Made by a program: the position numbers and the translations under genes. The notes under the pieces are model-generated. The model did not search any database and was not told the origin of the DNA. It saw nothing but the letters and a program-made list of their open reading frames with translations. A stretch of DNA of 12,566 nt from Acidobacteriota bacterium (GTDB lineage Bacteria; Acidobacteriota; Aminicenantia; UBA2199): positions 1 to 12,566 of the forward strand of contig JAKAGC010000045.1 in assembly GCA_021817755.1 (NCBI GenBank). Direction: 5' to 3'. Each line of letters begins with the position of its first letter. Positions within the stretch are counted from its first letter, which is position 1. Of the stretch, positions 1 through 6,388 are shown piece by piece.

Positions 1-731
1 CGGATCATAAACGGCACTCCCTTTATCCTCCGCATACTCATAAAGATTATCGATGGGCAATGGCAATCGACCTGGATGCATGTACGGGGTGTTCGGCCTG
101 TGTTGCGGCATGTTACATCGAGAACAACATCCCGATCGTGGGGCGCGCGGAACTTCTGAGAGGACGCGAAATGGCGTGGTTGCGAATAGAACCTTACACG
201 GATAATCCGGAGAAGCCTGAATTTCTTCCTATGATGTGCCAGCAGTGCGACAACGCCCCTTGTGAAACGGTATGTCCGGTATATGCTACATTTCACAATC
301 CGGAAGGTTTGAATGCACAAGTTTATAACCGCTGTGTGGGTACGCGTTATTGTGCCAACAATTGCCCTTACAAAGCACGAAGATTTAACTGGTTTGACTG
401 CGAAGAAAACCAGCCTTTGAATAAGGTTTCCAACCCGGATTTATCGGTTCGGCCAAAAGGAGTAATGGAAAAGTGTTCATTCTGTATACAGCGTATCCGG
501 TTTGCGAAAGACAGAGCGAAAGATGAGGGTCGTTTAGTAAAAGATGGAGAAATGATTCCTGCATGTGCACAGACATGCCCGGCGAATGCGATTACATTCG
601 GAAATATTATGGACCCGGAATCCAAAATTAGCCAATTGGCAAAATTAGAAGGCTCTTACCGGGTAATGGAACAATTGGGAACTGAGCCGGCTGTGTACTA
701 TATTAAACGAAAAAAGAATGAATCGAGTTAA
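1..731 (+). CDS. actB: Alternative Complex III iron-sulfur subunit, C-terminal part (5' end outside window)
   Basis: This is the ferredoxin-like part of ActB, the peripheral subunit of the quinol-oxidising Alternative Complex III; it carries iron-sulfur clusters next to the membrane quinol subunits. The reading frame is open from base 3, before the ATG at 60, and reads DHKRHSLYPPHTHKDYRWAMAIDL. That matches the linker preceding the ferredoxin domain in ActB, so the ATG at 60 is internal and the gene begins upstream. Four cysteine groups are visible: CTGCSACVAAC (from base 81), CQQCDNAPCETVCP (from 237), CVGTRYCANNCP (from 333) and CSFC...CAQTCP (from 474). The third group has Thr where a second Cys would be, consistent with the one [3Fe-4S] and three [4Fe-4S] clusters known in ACIII. 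The N-terminal molybdopterin-oxidoreductase-like domain of ActB is not in the window. The gene overlaps or abuts actC. The family call is strong; a related polysulfide-reductase-type complex is less likely given the neighbours. Confidence 0.9.
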   Translation, partial: DHKRHSLYPPHTHKDYRWAMAIDLDACTGCSACVAACYIENNIPIVGRAELLRGREMAWLRIEPYTDNPEKPEFLPMMCQQCDNAPCETVCPVYATFHNPEGLNAQVYNRCVGTRYCANNCPYKARRFNWFDCEENQPLNKVSNPDLSVRPKGVMEKCSFCIQRIRFAKDRAKDEGRLVKDGEMIPACAQTCPANAITFGNIMDPESKISQLAKLEGSYRVMEQLGTEPAVYYIKRKKNESS

Positions 732-2085
732 AAAAATGGGAGAAGACACCAGGATGAACTTAGAACCATATTTTCAGCAAGTAGAGACAGATGTCCTGGG
801 GGCAATGAGTAAGCCCCGGATGTTTTACTGGATTGCCCTTGCGATATCCGCCCTTGCATTTGCAGGGGGGTTGACATTGTGGGGATACCAGATATTTAAA
901 GGTATGGGAGTCGCTGGTATTACGCATCCTGTTGGATGGGGTGTATATATAACGAACTTAGTATTCTGGGTTGGTATCGCACATTCAGGCACCCTTATCT
1001 CTGCCGTTTTATTCTTGTTTCGTGCGCAATTCCGTAGCGCATATAACAGAATCGCAGAAGCGATGACGGTTATTGCGGTGATGACTGCGGGATTATATCC
1101 GTTAATCCATCTGGGTAGAGTATGGCGAGCGTATTTTCTATTCCCCTATCCGAACCAAAGATTGGTATGGGCGAATTTCCGTTCTCCGCTTGTTTGGGAC
1201 GTATTCGCAGTATCGACCTATCTTACAATCAGTATGATATTCTTTTATGTGGGAATGATCCCCGATTTTGCGGCAGCACGGAGGCATTTCACAGGGATCC
1301 GGCAGAAAATTTATAATGGGTTGTCTCTGGGATGGCAGGGAACTACAGATCAATGGCGTCACTATAACAGGTTATATATGTTTTTAGCCGCATTTGCCAC
1401 ACCACTTGTGGTTTCGGTTCATTCGGTGGTATCATGGGATTTTGCCATGAGTATTGTTCCGGGGTGGCACTCCACTATTTTTGCTCCCTATTTTGTCGCA
1501 GGAGCTATTTTTTCGGGGATTGCAATGGTTATTACACTTACGATCCCCATGCGAAAAATTCTTAAACTGGAATCCTATATCACAGTAGATCATTATGAAA
1601 AAATCGCAAAAGTTCTTTTAGTTACAGCTATGATCGTCTCTTTTTCTTATATAATCGAATTATTACTTGCACTCTACAGCGGGAATATTTTTGAGATATC
1701 CATTTTCAAATACCGAATGCTTGGGCATTACCGGTATTTTTACTGGTTGATGATTTTCTGTAATGTGCTATTACCTTTAACTTTATTCATCAAAAAAGCA
1801 CGTAGAAATCTTGTGTACTTATTTATACTATCGCTATTTGTCAATATTGGAATGTGGCTGGAACGATTCATCATAATCGTGACCTCACTTGCACATGAAT
1901 ACAATCCATATTCATGGGGAACCTACACACCAAGACCAGTGGAAATCGGGATCAGTATCGGGAGTTTCGGAATGTTCTTTACCTTCTTCTTAATATTTTC
2001 TAAGACACTTCCGGTATTATCCATCTCTGAAATCAAAGAACAAAAAGAGCATCTGGAACAAAAAGAAAAAGGAGAAAACCAATGA
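718..2085 (+). CDS. actC: Alternative Complex III NrfD-like membrane subunit ActC
   Basis: ActC is an integral membrane protein of the NrfD/PsrC superfamily and one of two quinol-binding membrane subunits of ACIII. The 455 residues fit the family's usual length, with about ten hydrophobic segments. Family signatures seen are HPVGWGVYITN, the membrane His in IAHSGTLISA (His89), RIAEAMT, HLGRVW (His131 to Trp136), FPYPNQ and FRSPLVWDVFAVSTY, followed later by WLERFIIIV. The C-terminal tail is lysine- and glutamate-rich. The start is uncertain. ATG 718 overlaps the end of actB by 14 bases and has only an A-rich leader. ATG 736 has no visible Shine-Dalgarno sequence. ATG 754 (MNLEPYF) has a GGGAG stretch about 11 bases upstream and gives a more family-like N-terminus. 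The stop overlaps the actD start as ATGA, which implies translational coupling. Confidence 0.93.
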   Translation: MNRVKKMGEDTRMNLEPYFQQVETDVLGAMSKPRMFYWIALAISALAFAGGLTLWGYQIFKGMGVAGITHPVGWGVYITNLVFWVGIAHSGTLISAVLFLFRAQFRSAYNRIAEAMTVIAVMTAGLYPLIHLGRVWRAYFLFPYPNQRLVWANFRSPLVWDVFAVSTYLTISMIFFYVGMIPDFAAARRHFTGIRQKIYNGLSLGWQGTTDQWRHYNRLYMFLAAFATPLVVSVHSVVSWDFAMSIVPGWHSTIFAPYFVAGAIFSGIAMVITLTIPMRKILKLESYITVDHYEKIAKVLLVTAMIVSFSYIIELLLALYSGNIFEISIFKYRMLGHYRYFYWLMIFCNVLLPLTLFIKKARRNLVYLFILSLFVNIGMWLERFIIIVTSLAHEYNPYSWGTYTPRPVEIGISIGSFGMFFTFFLIFSKTLPVLSISEIKEQKEHLEQKEKGENQ

Positions 2086-2549
2086 CAAACAGTACCTTTT
2101 CCAATAATGAAAAGAACTCCGAAGTAATAGAATATGAATTTGCATCCAAAGAGGAATTTTTGGAGAAGCTGGAATCATTGGTAAAAGAAGGAGTGGTACC
2201 ATCCAAACTCTCAACCTTGACTCCGTTTCATGTACATGAAGTGGAACACATCTTGCACACTGCTCCGAGTAATCTGCGATTTTTTACATTGGTAGGGGCA
2301 TTAACGGGTTTTTTCTTAAGTTTTGCATTTATTATATTTACAGTACTGGATTGGCCGCTTATAACGGGTGGGAAGCCTTTAATCTCGATTCCTGCATTTA
2401 TTATAGTAGCATTTGAATGTACAATTTTAATAGGTGGGATCGTATCATTCTTAGGATTTTTGCATTTAAATCGGTTCCCGGATTTTGGTGGAATTTTACA
2501 CCCGAAGGAATGCGGAAATCATTTTATTATTCTTCATAACCAGGGGTAA
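2082..2549 (+). CDS. actD: Alternative Complex III subunit ActD (DUF3341)
   Basis: ActD is a small membrane-anchored subunit of ACIII that packs against ActC; no cofactor is known in it. The 155-residue product has the DUF3341 layout. A soluble N-terminal domain contains LSTLTPFHVHEVEHIL, equivalent to the family's YTPFPVHGL-type motif. Two membrane helices follow, at about residues 65-88 and 105-128, separated by DWPLITGGKPLISIPAF, which matches the conserved 'YP..GGKP..S.PAF' loop. It ends soon after RFPDFGGILHP, a little shorter than many homologues. Its start overlaps the actC stop by four bases and is preceded by AAGGAG at good spacing. The actF start follows three bases after its stop. 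Confidence 0.92.
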   Translation: MTNSTFSNNEKNSEVIEYEFASKEEFLEKLESLVKEGVVPSKLSTLTPFHVHEVEHILHTAPSNLRFFTLVGALTGFFLSFAFIIFTVLDWPLITGGKPLISIPAFIIVAFECTILIGGIVSFLGFLHLNRFPDFGGILHPKECGNHFIILHNQG

Positions 2550-2552
2550 ACG

Positions 2553-3584
2553 ATGAAAATGATGTCTAAAAAGATGCCGGTAGTTGTTCAGATCATATTA
2601 ATTGCATTGGTGGTGTTTATTATGGATTTTATATTTACATCCCAATCCAATATATCGATATTGGTGGGGCTTTTATTCTGGGCTGGAGTCGGACAAGGTT
2701 TGATTGCGATGAGCGCAGCGGCGGACCTGGCACAAGGAAAATGGATAAAATCGATAAAGCCCTATATGCAAGAATATTATCCGTTACTTGCAATGTTTCC
2801 AATCATCTTTATCATTTTCTCGATTCATGCACCGGCGTATAGATGGTCATGGGAACCTGGGACATGGTTAAATCTCCCATTTTTTATTATCCGAAATACT
2901 ATTGCTTATTTACTACCGTTTATTGTCGCTCATTTCTATGTAATGGCGTCGCGAAAATCTTCCAATAAAACCCAACTGGCGGCTGTTTTATATATCGTAT
3001 CATTCGTGGTTTGCCAGAGTTTTATGGCATATGATCAGGTGATGTCTTTCGAGTATCCCTGGATAAATACATTATTTGGAGCATTTTTCTTTATCGAAGC
3101 GATGTATGCAGGTATTGCGTTTTCTATATTTTTAACAGGATTATTAAGTTGGAAGGATTCAAGTGGTTTTAAATCTTCTTTCCAGGATTTCACACTGATG
3201 CTGATGGGGTTTGCACTCATGTGGGCGGGATTGTTTTATTCACAATACCTCGTCATCTGGTATGGAAACATCCCTGAGGAAGTATCATATATAGCGACAC
3301 GGATGGAAGATCCAATGATTGAAAAGATGGGAATATTTACATTATTGACACTATTCCTGATCCCGTTTTTGTTATTGGTATCAAGGAAAATCAAATCTAC
3401 AGTTCCGGTGGTTTTCGGAATAGCATTTTTAGTACTGGCGGGGCTAGTGGTTGAGCGCTTAATATACCTCATCCCTGTAGGAGATTTGAGTGTAATGGGT
3501 GTAATAATGCCGCTTGTATTAATGGGAATTCCTTTTCTTGCACTCTTGCGATCTCAGTATAGTTCGACAAACGGAAAAAACTAA
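2553..3584 (+). CDS. actF: Alternative Complex III second quinol-binding membrane subunit ActF
   Basis: ActF is the second NrfD-like polytopic subunit of ACIII. About ten hydrophobic helices are visible across 343 residues, shorter than many ActF proteins but complete in fold. Recognisable ActF features are the WSWEPGTWLNLPFFIIRN segment, the FMAYDQVMSFEYPWINTLFGAFFF stretch (a counterpart of the family's 'SFDWxMSLxPxWxSTxFG'), and SQYLVIWYGNIPEE, a near-exact match to the family hallmark. ATG 2553 is preceded by AGGGG. Two more ATGs follow within four codons, so the exact start is soft. It is the last gene of the visible operon. No ActE cytochrome c gene separates it from actD, and no terminal-oxidase genes follow. 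Confidence 0.9.
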   Translation: MKMMSKKMPVVVQIILIALVVFIMDFIFTSQSNISILVGLLFWAGVGQGLIAMSAAADLAQGKWIKSIKPYMQEYYPLLAMFPIIFIIFSIHAPAYRWSWEPGTWLNLPFFIIRNTIAYLLPFIVAHFYVMASRKSSNKTQLAAVLYIVSFVVCQSFMAYDQVMSFEYPWINTLFGAFFFIEAMYAGIAFSIFLTGLLSWKDSSGFKSSFQDFTLMLMGFALMWAGLFYSQYLVIWYGNIPEEVSYIATRMEDPMIEKMGIFTLLTLFLIPFLLLVSRKIKSTVPVVFGIAFLVLAGLVVERLIYLIPVGDLSVMGVIMPLVLMGIPFLALLRSQYSSTNGKN

Positions 3585-3823
3585 AACGAAATTTTTTTAT
3601 GCTTGCTCTATAAATAGAACAAACTCCGTAAATAAAAGGAATTTTATTAAAAGAGTACCCCTGTTTTTGGTCAAATCTTCCTATTTTAATGAATTGGGAG
3701 AATGTTACATATATTTACATTAAAACATCAAATAATTATCCTCTTTAAGATCACATAAGAACAGAAAAATCTTAAAATACTAATAGAATAATAGATTATC
3801 AAGCTTTTGCACAACTTTCATGA
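3585..3823. other. AT-rich intergenic stretch after the act operon
   Basis: No convincing gene lies here; the open frames present lack ribosome binding sites and family-like content. Two symmetric elements are visible. One is a 20-base imperfect palindrome at 3603-3622 (TTG-C-TCTAT, AA, ATAGA-A-CAA) 18 bases past the actF stop. The other is an AT-only hairpin at 3631-3648 (AATAAAA, loop GGAA, TTTTATT). Neither has the GC-rich stem expected of an intrinsic terminator, so how act transcription ends is unclear. Confidence 0.5.
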
Positions 3824-3852
3824 TTTACAAAGGGATTTTCATGTGCTATAAA
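3824..3852 (+). promoter_or_regulatory. Predicted sigma70-type promoter with no gene downstream
   Basis: TTTACA at 3824-3829 and TATAAA at 3847-3852 are separated by exactly 17 bases. Transcription would start near 3858-3860 and run toward the hairpin at 3971-4013. No protein-coding gene on the + strand follows, so the promoter would serve a non-coding RNA if it is real. Confidence 0.45.
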
Positions 3853-3857
3853 ATTCG

Positions 3858-4020
3858 TATCGTGTAATAAGAGATTTCCCACTCATTAGATCGGCCCGCA
3901 GGTAAAAGGTAAAGGCGGAATGTATAATTGAGAGGGGGTTGAGTAGATACGGTGAACAAAACTATTAAGGGGGGAAGTGGAAGGGAGGCAATCCTGCCTC
4001 TTTCCATTTCCCCGATCTTC
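3858..4020 (+). ncRNA. Candidate small RNA of about 160 nt between promoter and hairpin
   Basis: This is inferred from layout only. A 17-spaced promoter lies just upstream, and a long GC-rich hairpin followed by a T-rich stretch closes the segment. In between, the sequence is richer in G and C than the flanking gap. It can fold: GTATC (3857-3861) pairs with GATAC (3946-3950), ACTCA (3881-3885) with TGAGT (3940-3944), and CCGC (3896-3899) with GCGG (3915-3918). I compared it by eye with 6S, SRP and common riboswitch motifs and recognised none. The alternative is that this is only spacer plus the 3' end of the convergent MFS transcript. Confidence 0.3.
3971..4013. terminator. Long GC-rich hairpin, probable (bidirectional) terminator
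   Basis: The arms GGGGAAGTGGAAGGGAGGC (3971-3989) and GCCTCTTTCCATTTCCCC (3996-4013) are complementary over about 18 positions, with one G-T wobble and one bulge, around a six-base loop. The stem begins 16 bases beyond the stop of the - strand MFS gene, where its terminator would lie. Both sides carry only moderately T-rich tails: GATCTTCTTTATT on + and CCTTAATAGTTTTG on -. It could also end a + strand transcript. Confidence 0.7.
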
Positions 4021-4029
4021 TTTATTAGA

Positions 4030-5259
4030 TCAATTGGTTTTTATTGATAACCGAATAATCGCAATTGCAATTATAGTTGTAATTCCAGCAAATAAAAAGG
4101 GAGCACTGGGTGTTAATGAAAAAAGAAATCCAGCAATTATACTGGCAGGAAGCAATCCGATTCCAACTATTGTGTTATAGAAACCCAATGCGGTACCTTT
4201 GGATTCTTTTGGTGCTAATTTTGCCACAAACGCTTTTTCGACTCCTTCAGTCATGGCATAATATAATCCATAAATAGGCCAAAATACCCACAATAAATAA
4301 CCATGCTCCTTATTCAAAAAACCGAAAGCAATATATACAACGGCATATAGTAAATACCCAAAAGATAGAAGCATTCTGCTTCCTATTTTATCAGACAGCT
4401 TCCCAAAATATGTGGAGAAAAGCGATGTGGTTAGATTGAATACAATATACATTAATAGGATATCCGATAATGCATAGCCGAGATTGGTTGAACGTAAAAG
4501 TAAGAATTGATTCGATGAATTTCCAAGAGTAAAAATAAATTGAGCGAGAAAAAATAATTGCAAATCACGGTCATATTTCCTGAAATTCAAGTTGGGTTTA
4601 GGTTTATTGGTGTTCTGATCTGCCTTAGTCTTCCCATCGGTTTCACGAACGAAAAACAGAATGACAACTCCGAAAAAAGCTGGAACGAGAGAAATAATAA
4701 AGATGGGATAAAAATCACGGGGAGCGGTCATATTATCGATATTGGGAAAAATGAATTTTAAAATAATAAAACATAGTACTGTTCCGAGGAAAGCCCCGGC
4801 AAAATCCATTGCTCTTTGGAAGCCAAAAGCTTTGCCCTGCTGTTCCTTCGGAGTGGATTCCGAAATCAATGCATCTCGAGGAGCTGTTCTAATTCCCTTT
4901 CCAACCCGGTCGAAAATTCTTGCCCCGAGTACTGTAATCCAAAATGGAAAAAGAAAAAGAAACTTTGCAATCCAGGATAATCCATATCCTATAATGGTTG
5001 GTGCTTTTCGTTTCTCCATCTTATCAGAATAATAACCGGAAAAAACTTTCAATAGGCTGGCGGTGGATTCGGCTATACCTTCGATAATTCCCAATACAGG
5101 CCCTAATAATGCAGTATTTGCCATCATAATTACAGAAATAAATCCTTGCAAAAGTGGATATATCATTTCCGAAGAAACATCGGTAAAAAAAGACGTCAAT
5201 CCAGTCACAATAACATTTCGATGAAATCGTTTCCCTTTAGTATCCATTTCTGGGCTCAT
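4030..5259 (-). CDS. MFS-family transporter, substrate unknown
   Basis: This is a major facilitator superfamily secondary transporter of the inner membrane, 409 residues with about 12 hydrophobic helices and a charged central loop (residues about 205-225, KTKADQNTNKPKPN). N-terminal FFTDVSSEMIYPLL and the loop motif DRVGKGIRTAPRDALI (Asp117 to Ile132) are typical of a widespread, poorly characterised MFS group; FGKLSDKIGSR in the second half is the repeated motif A. Substrate cannot be read from the sequence. The ATG at 5259 is chosen because GGAGG lies six bases upstream; an internal ATG five codons in is less well placed. It is transcribed divergently from trxB, has its own promoter at 5303-5331, and ends just before the hairpin at 3971-4013. 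Confidence 0.88.
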   Translation of the reverse strand: MSPEMDTKGKRFHRNVIVTGLTSFFTDVSSEMIYPLLQGFISVIMMANTALLGPVLGIIEGIAESTASLLKVFSGYYSDKMEKRKAPTIIGYGLSWIAKFLFLFPFWITVLGARIFDRVGKGIRTAPRDALISESTPKEQQGKAFGFQRAMDFAGAFLGTVLCFIILKFIFPNIDNMTAPRDFYPIFIISLVPAFFGVVILFFVRETDGKTKADQNTNKPKPNLNFRKYDRDLQLFFLAQFIFTLGNSSNQFLLLRSTNLGYALSDILLMYIVFNLTTSLFSTYFGKLSDKIGSRMLLSFGYLLYAVVYIAFGFLNKEHGYLLWVFWPIYGLYYAMTEGVEKAFVAKLAPKESKGTALGFYNTIVGIGLLPASIIAGFLFSLTPSAPFLFAGITTIIAIAIIRLSIKTN

Positions 5260-5302
5260 TATCGACCTCCAACTGATTAATAATCACTTCAGTCCTAGTT
5301 AA

Positions 5303-5331
5303 ATTTTAACCTTTTTCCGAATCGATATCAA
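5303..5331 (-). promoter_or_regulatory. Predicted promoter of the MFS gene
   Basis: Read on the - strand, TTGATA (5331-5326) is followed after 17 bases by TAAAAT (5308-5303), giving a leader of about 35-40 bases before the start codon at 5259. The -10 box is embedded in a 13-base palindrome, GTTAAA-T-TTTAAC (5298-5310). Confidence 0.65.
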
Positions 5332-5379
5332 GAGATTTTTCTGGAAACTGCGGAATTTAGAAGGATTGAAAACGGGTAA

Positions 5380-5408
5380 TTGACATTTTGAATTCAAACT
5401 ATTAAAAT
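5380..5408 (+). promoter_or_regulatory. Predicted promoter of trxB
   Basis: A perfect -35 box TTGACA (5380-5385) and TAAAAT (5403-5408) are separated by 17 bases. The start of transcription would be near 5415, about 36 bases before the trxB start codon. It probably also drives the protease/barrel gene downstream. Confidence 0.75.
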
Positions 5409-5450
5409 GTTTATCTGAAAAAAAACGTTAAAAATATGAGGAGTAACAAC

Positions 5451-6383
5451 ATGGAAAAAAGAAATGTGATAATAATAGGTTCAGGCCCGGCCGGTTTGAC
5501 CGCGGCGATATATACAGCAAGAGCAAATTTAAAACCCCTGGTTTTCGAAGGTTATCAGCCTGGAGGACAATTAATGATTACGACTGAAGTAGAAAACTTT
5601 CCGGGTTTTAAAGAAGGAATAATGGGACCGGAATTAATGGATATCTTACATGAACAGGCGGAACGGTTCGGTGCAGAATTCATCAGTTCAGAAGTTACAC
5701 GGGTTGAATTAAGCGAAGATAAAAAGATAGTGTGGGATGAGGATGACGCATATGAAGCGGAAACTGTTATAATCTCTACAGGAGCAACGGCCAATCTTCT
5801 TGGGTTGGAAAGTGAAAAACGGTTAATGGGCCGTGGAGTAAGTGCCTGTGCGACATGCGACGGCTTTTTCTTCAAAGATAAAGAAATATGCGTTATTGGT
5901 GGGGGTGATAGTGCAATGGAAGAAGCAAACTACCTCACCCGATTTGCTTCAAAAGTATACCTAATTCACAGACGAGACCAGTTCCGTGCTTCAAAGATAA
6001 TGATTAAAAAAGCTGAAGAAAACCCAAAAATTCAATTTGTTCTTAACTCGGGGATAGAAGAAATCCTGGGTAATGAAAAAGTGACAGGGATCAAGTTACG
6101 GAATACAAAAACGGGCGAAATCTTCGATTTAAAACTGGATGGAGTATTTGTAGCCATCGGACACACCCCAAACACTTCTATTTTCAAAGAACAATTGGAA
6201 ATCGATCCAAAAGGATATATCATCACAGGTAGAGAAAGATCAAAACAAACAGCAACGAATATCGGAGGTGTTTTTGCATGCGGTGATGTTCAGGATCCCT
6301 ATTACAGGCAAGCGATATCTGCTGCCGGAAGCGGCTGTGCCGCAGCACTTGATGCAGAACGATATATTGAGGCTAAGGGCTAG
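5451..6383 (+). CDS. trxB: Thioredoxin reductase (NADPH, FAD-dependent)
   Basis: TrxB reduces thioredoxin with NADPH through FAD and a redox-active dithiol in the cytoplasm. The 310-residue product has the low-molecular-weight layout: FAD-binding GSGPAGLTAAIYTARA near the N-terminus, the redox motif CATC (Cys133 and Cys136, close to the E. coli positions), the second nucleotide-binding GGGDSAMEEANYL, HRRDQFRAS whose Arg residues indicate NADPH, and the C-terminal FAD motif FACGDVQDPYYRQAISAAGSG. An ATG lies 15 bases earlier (5436), but it overlaps the AGGAG ribosome binding site whose spacing (7 bases) fits the ATG at 5451, so the later start is chosen. No thioredoxin gene lies in the window. 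The next gene starts five bases after its stop. Confidence 0.95.
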   Translation: MEKRNVIIIGSGPAGLTAAIYTARANLKPLVFEGYQPGGQLMITTEVENFPGFKEGIMGPELMDILHEQAERFGAEFISSEVTRVELSEDKKIVWDEDDAYEAETVIISTGATANLLGLESEKRLMGRGVSACATCDGFFFKDKEICVIGGGDSAMEEANYLTRFASKVYLIHRRDQFRASKIMIKKAEENPKIQFVLNSGIEEILGNEKVTGIKLRNTKTGEIFDLKLDGVFVAIGHTPNTSIFKEQLEIDPKGYIITGRERSKQTATNIGGVFACGDVQDPYYRQAISAAGSGCAAALDAERYIEAKG

Positions 6384-6388
6384 TCGCT

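Noticed and set aside
60..62. ATG at 60 as the start of the iron-sulfur gene
   Set aside because: The same frame is open back to base 3 and encodes ActB-like linker sequence (DYRWAMAIDL), and no ribosome binding site precedes the ATG. The gene is cut by the window edge.
1138..1362. Antisense frame inside actC, and similar frames inside actB, actF, trxB, the MFS gene and the ROK gene
   Set aside because: They are shadows of well-supported genes, without ribosome binding sites or family-like sequence.
3631..3648. AT-only hairpin as act operon terminator
   Set aside because: A stem with no GC pairs and no following T run is too weak for an intrinsic terminator.
3858..3970. Riboswitch or 6S/SRP RNA
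   Set aside because: No conserved core of these families was recognised, and no gene lies downstream on the + strand for a riboswitch to control. It is kept only as an unassigned RNA candidate.
3885..4031. Direct repeat ATTAGATC at 3885-3892 and 4024-4031, considered as a target-site duplication around a small mobile element
   Set aside because: There are no terminal inverted repeats inside it, the right copy overlaps the MFS stop codon, and an 8-base repeat is expected by chance in a gap this size.
3952..4047. Small GTG-started frame of 31 codons downstream of a G-rich stretch
   Set aside because: The G-rich stretch is about 13 bases away, the product has no recognisable features, and the frame runs through the terminator hairpin.
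5436..5450. Longer trxB start (MRSNN...)
   Set aside because: The ATG overlaps the AGGAG site that is correctly spaced for ATG 5451, and TrxB proteins begin close to the FAD motif.
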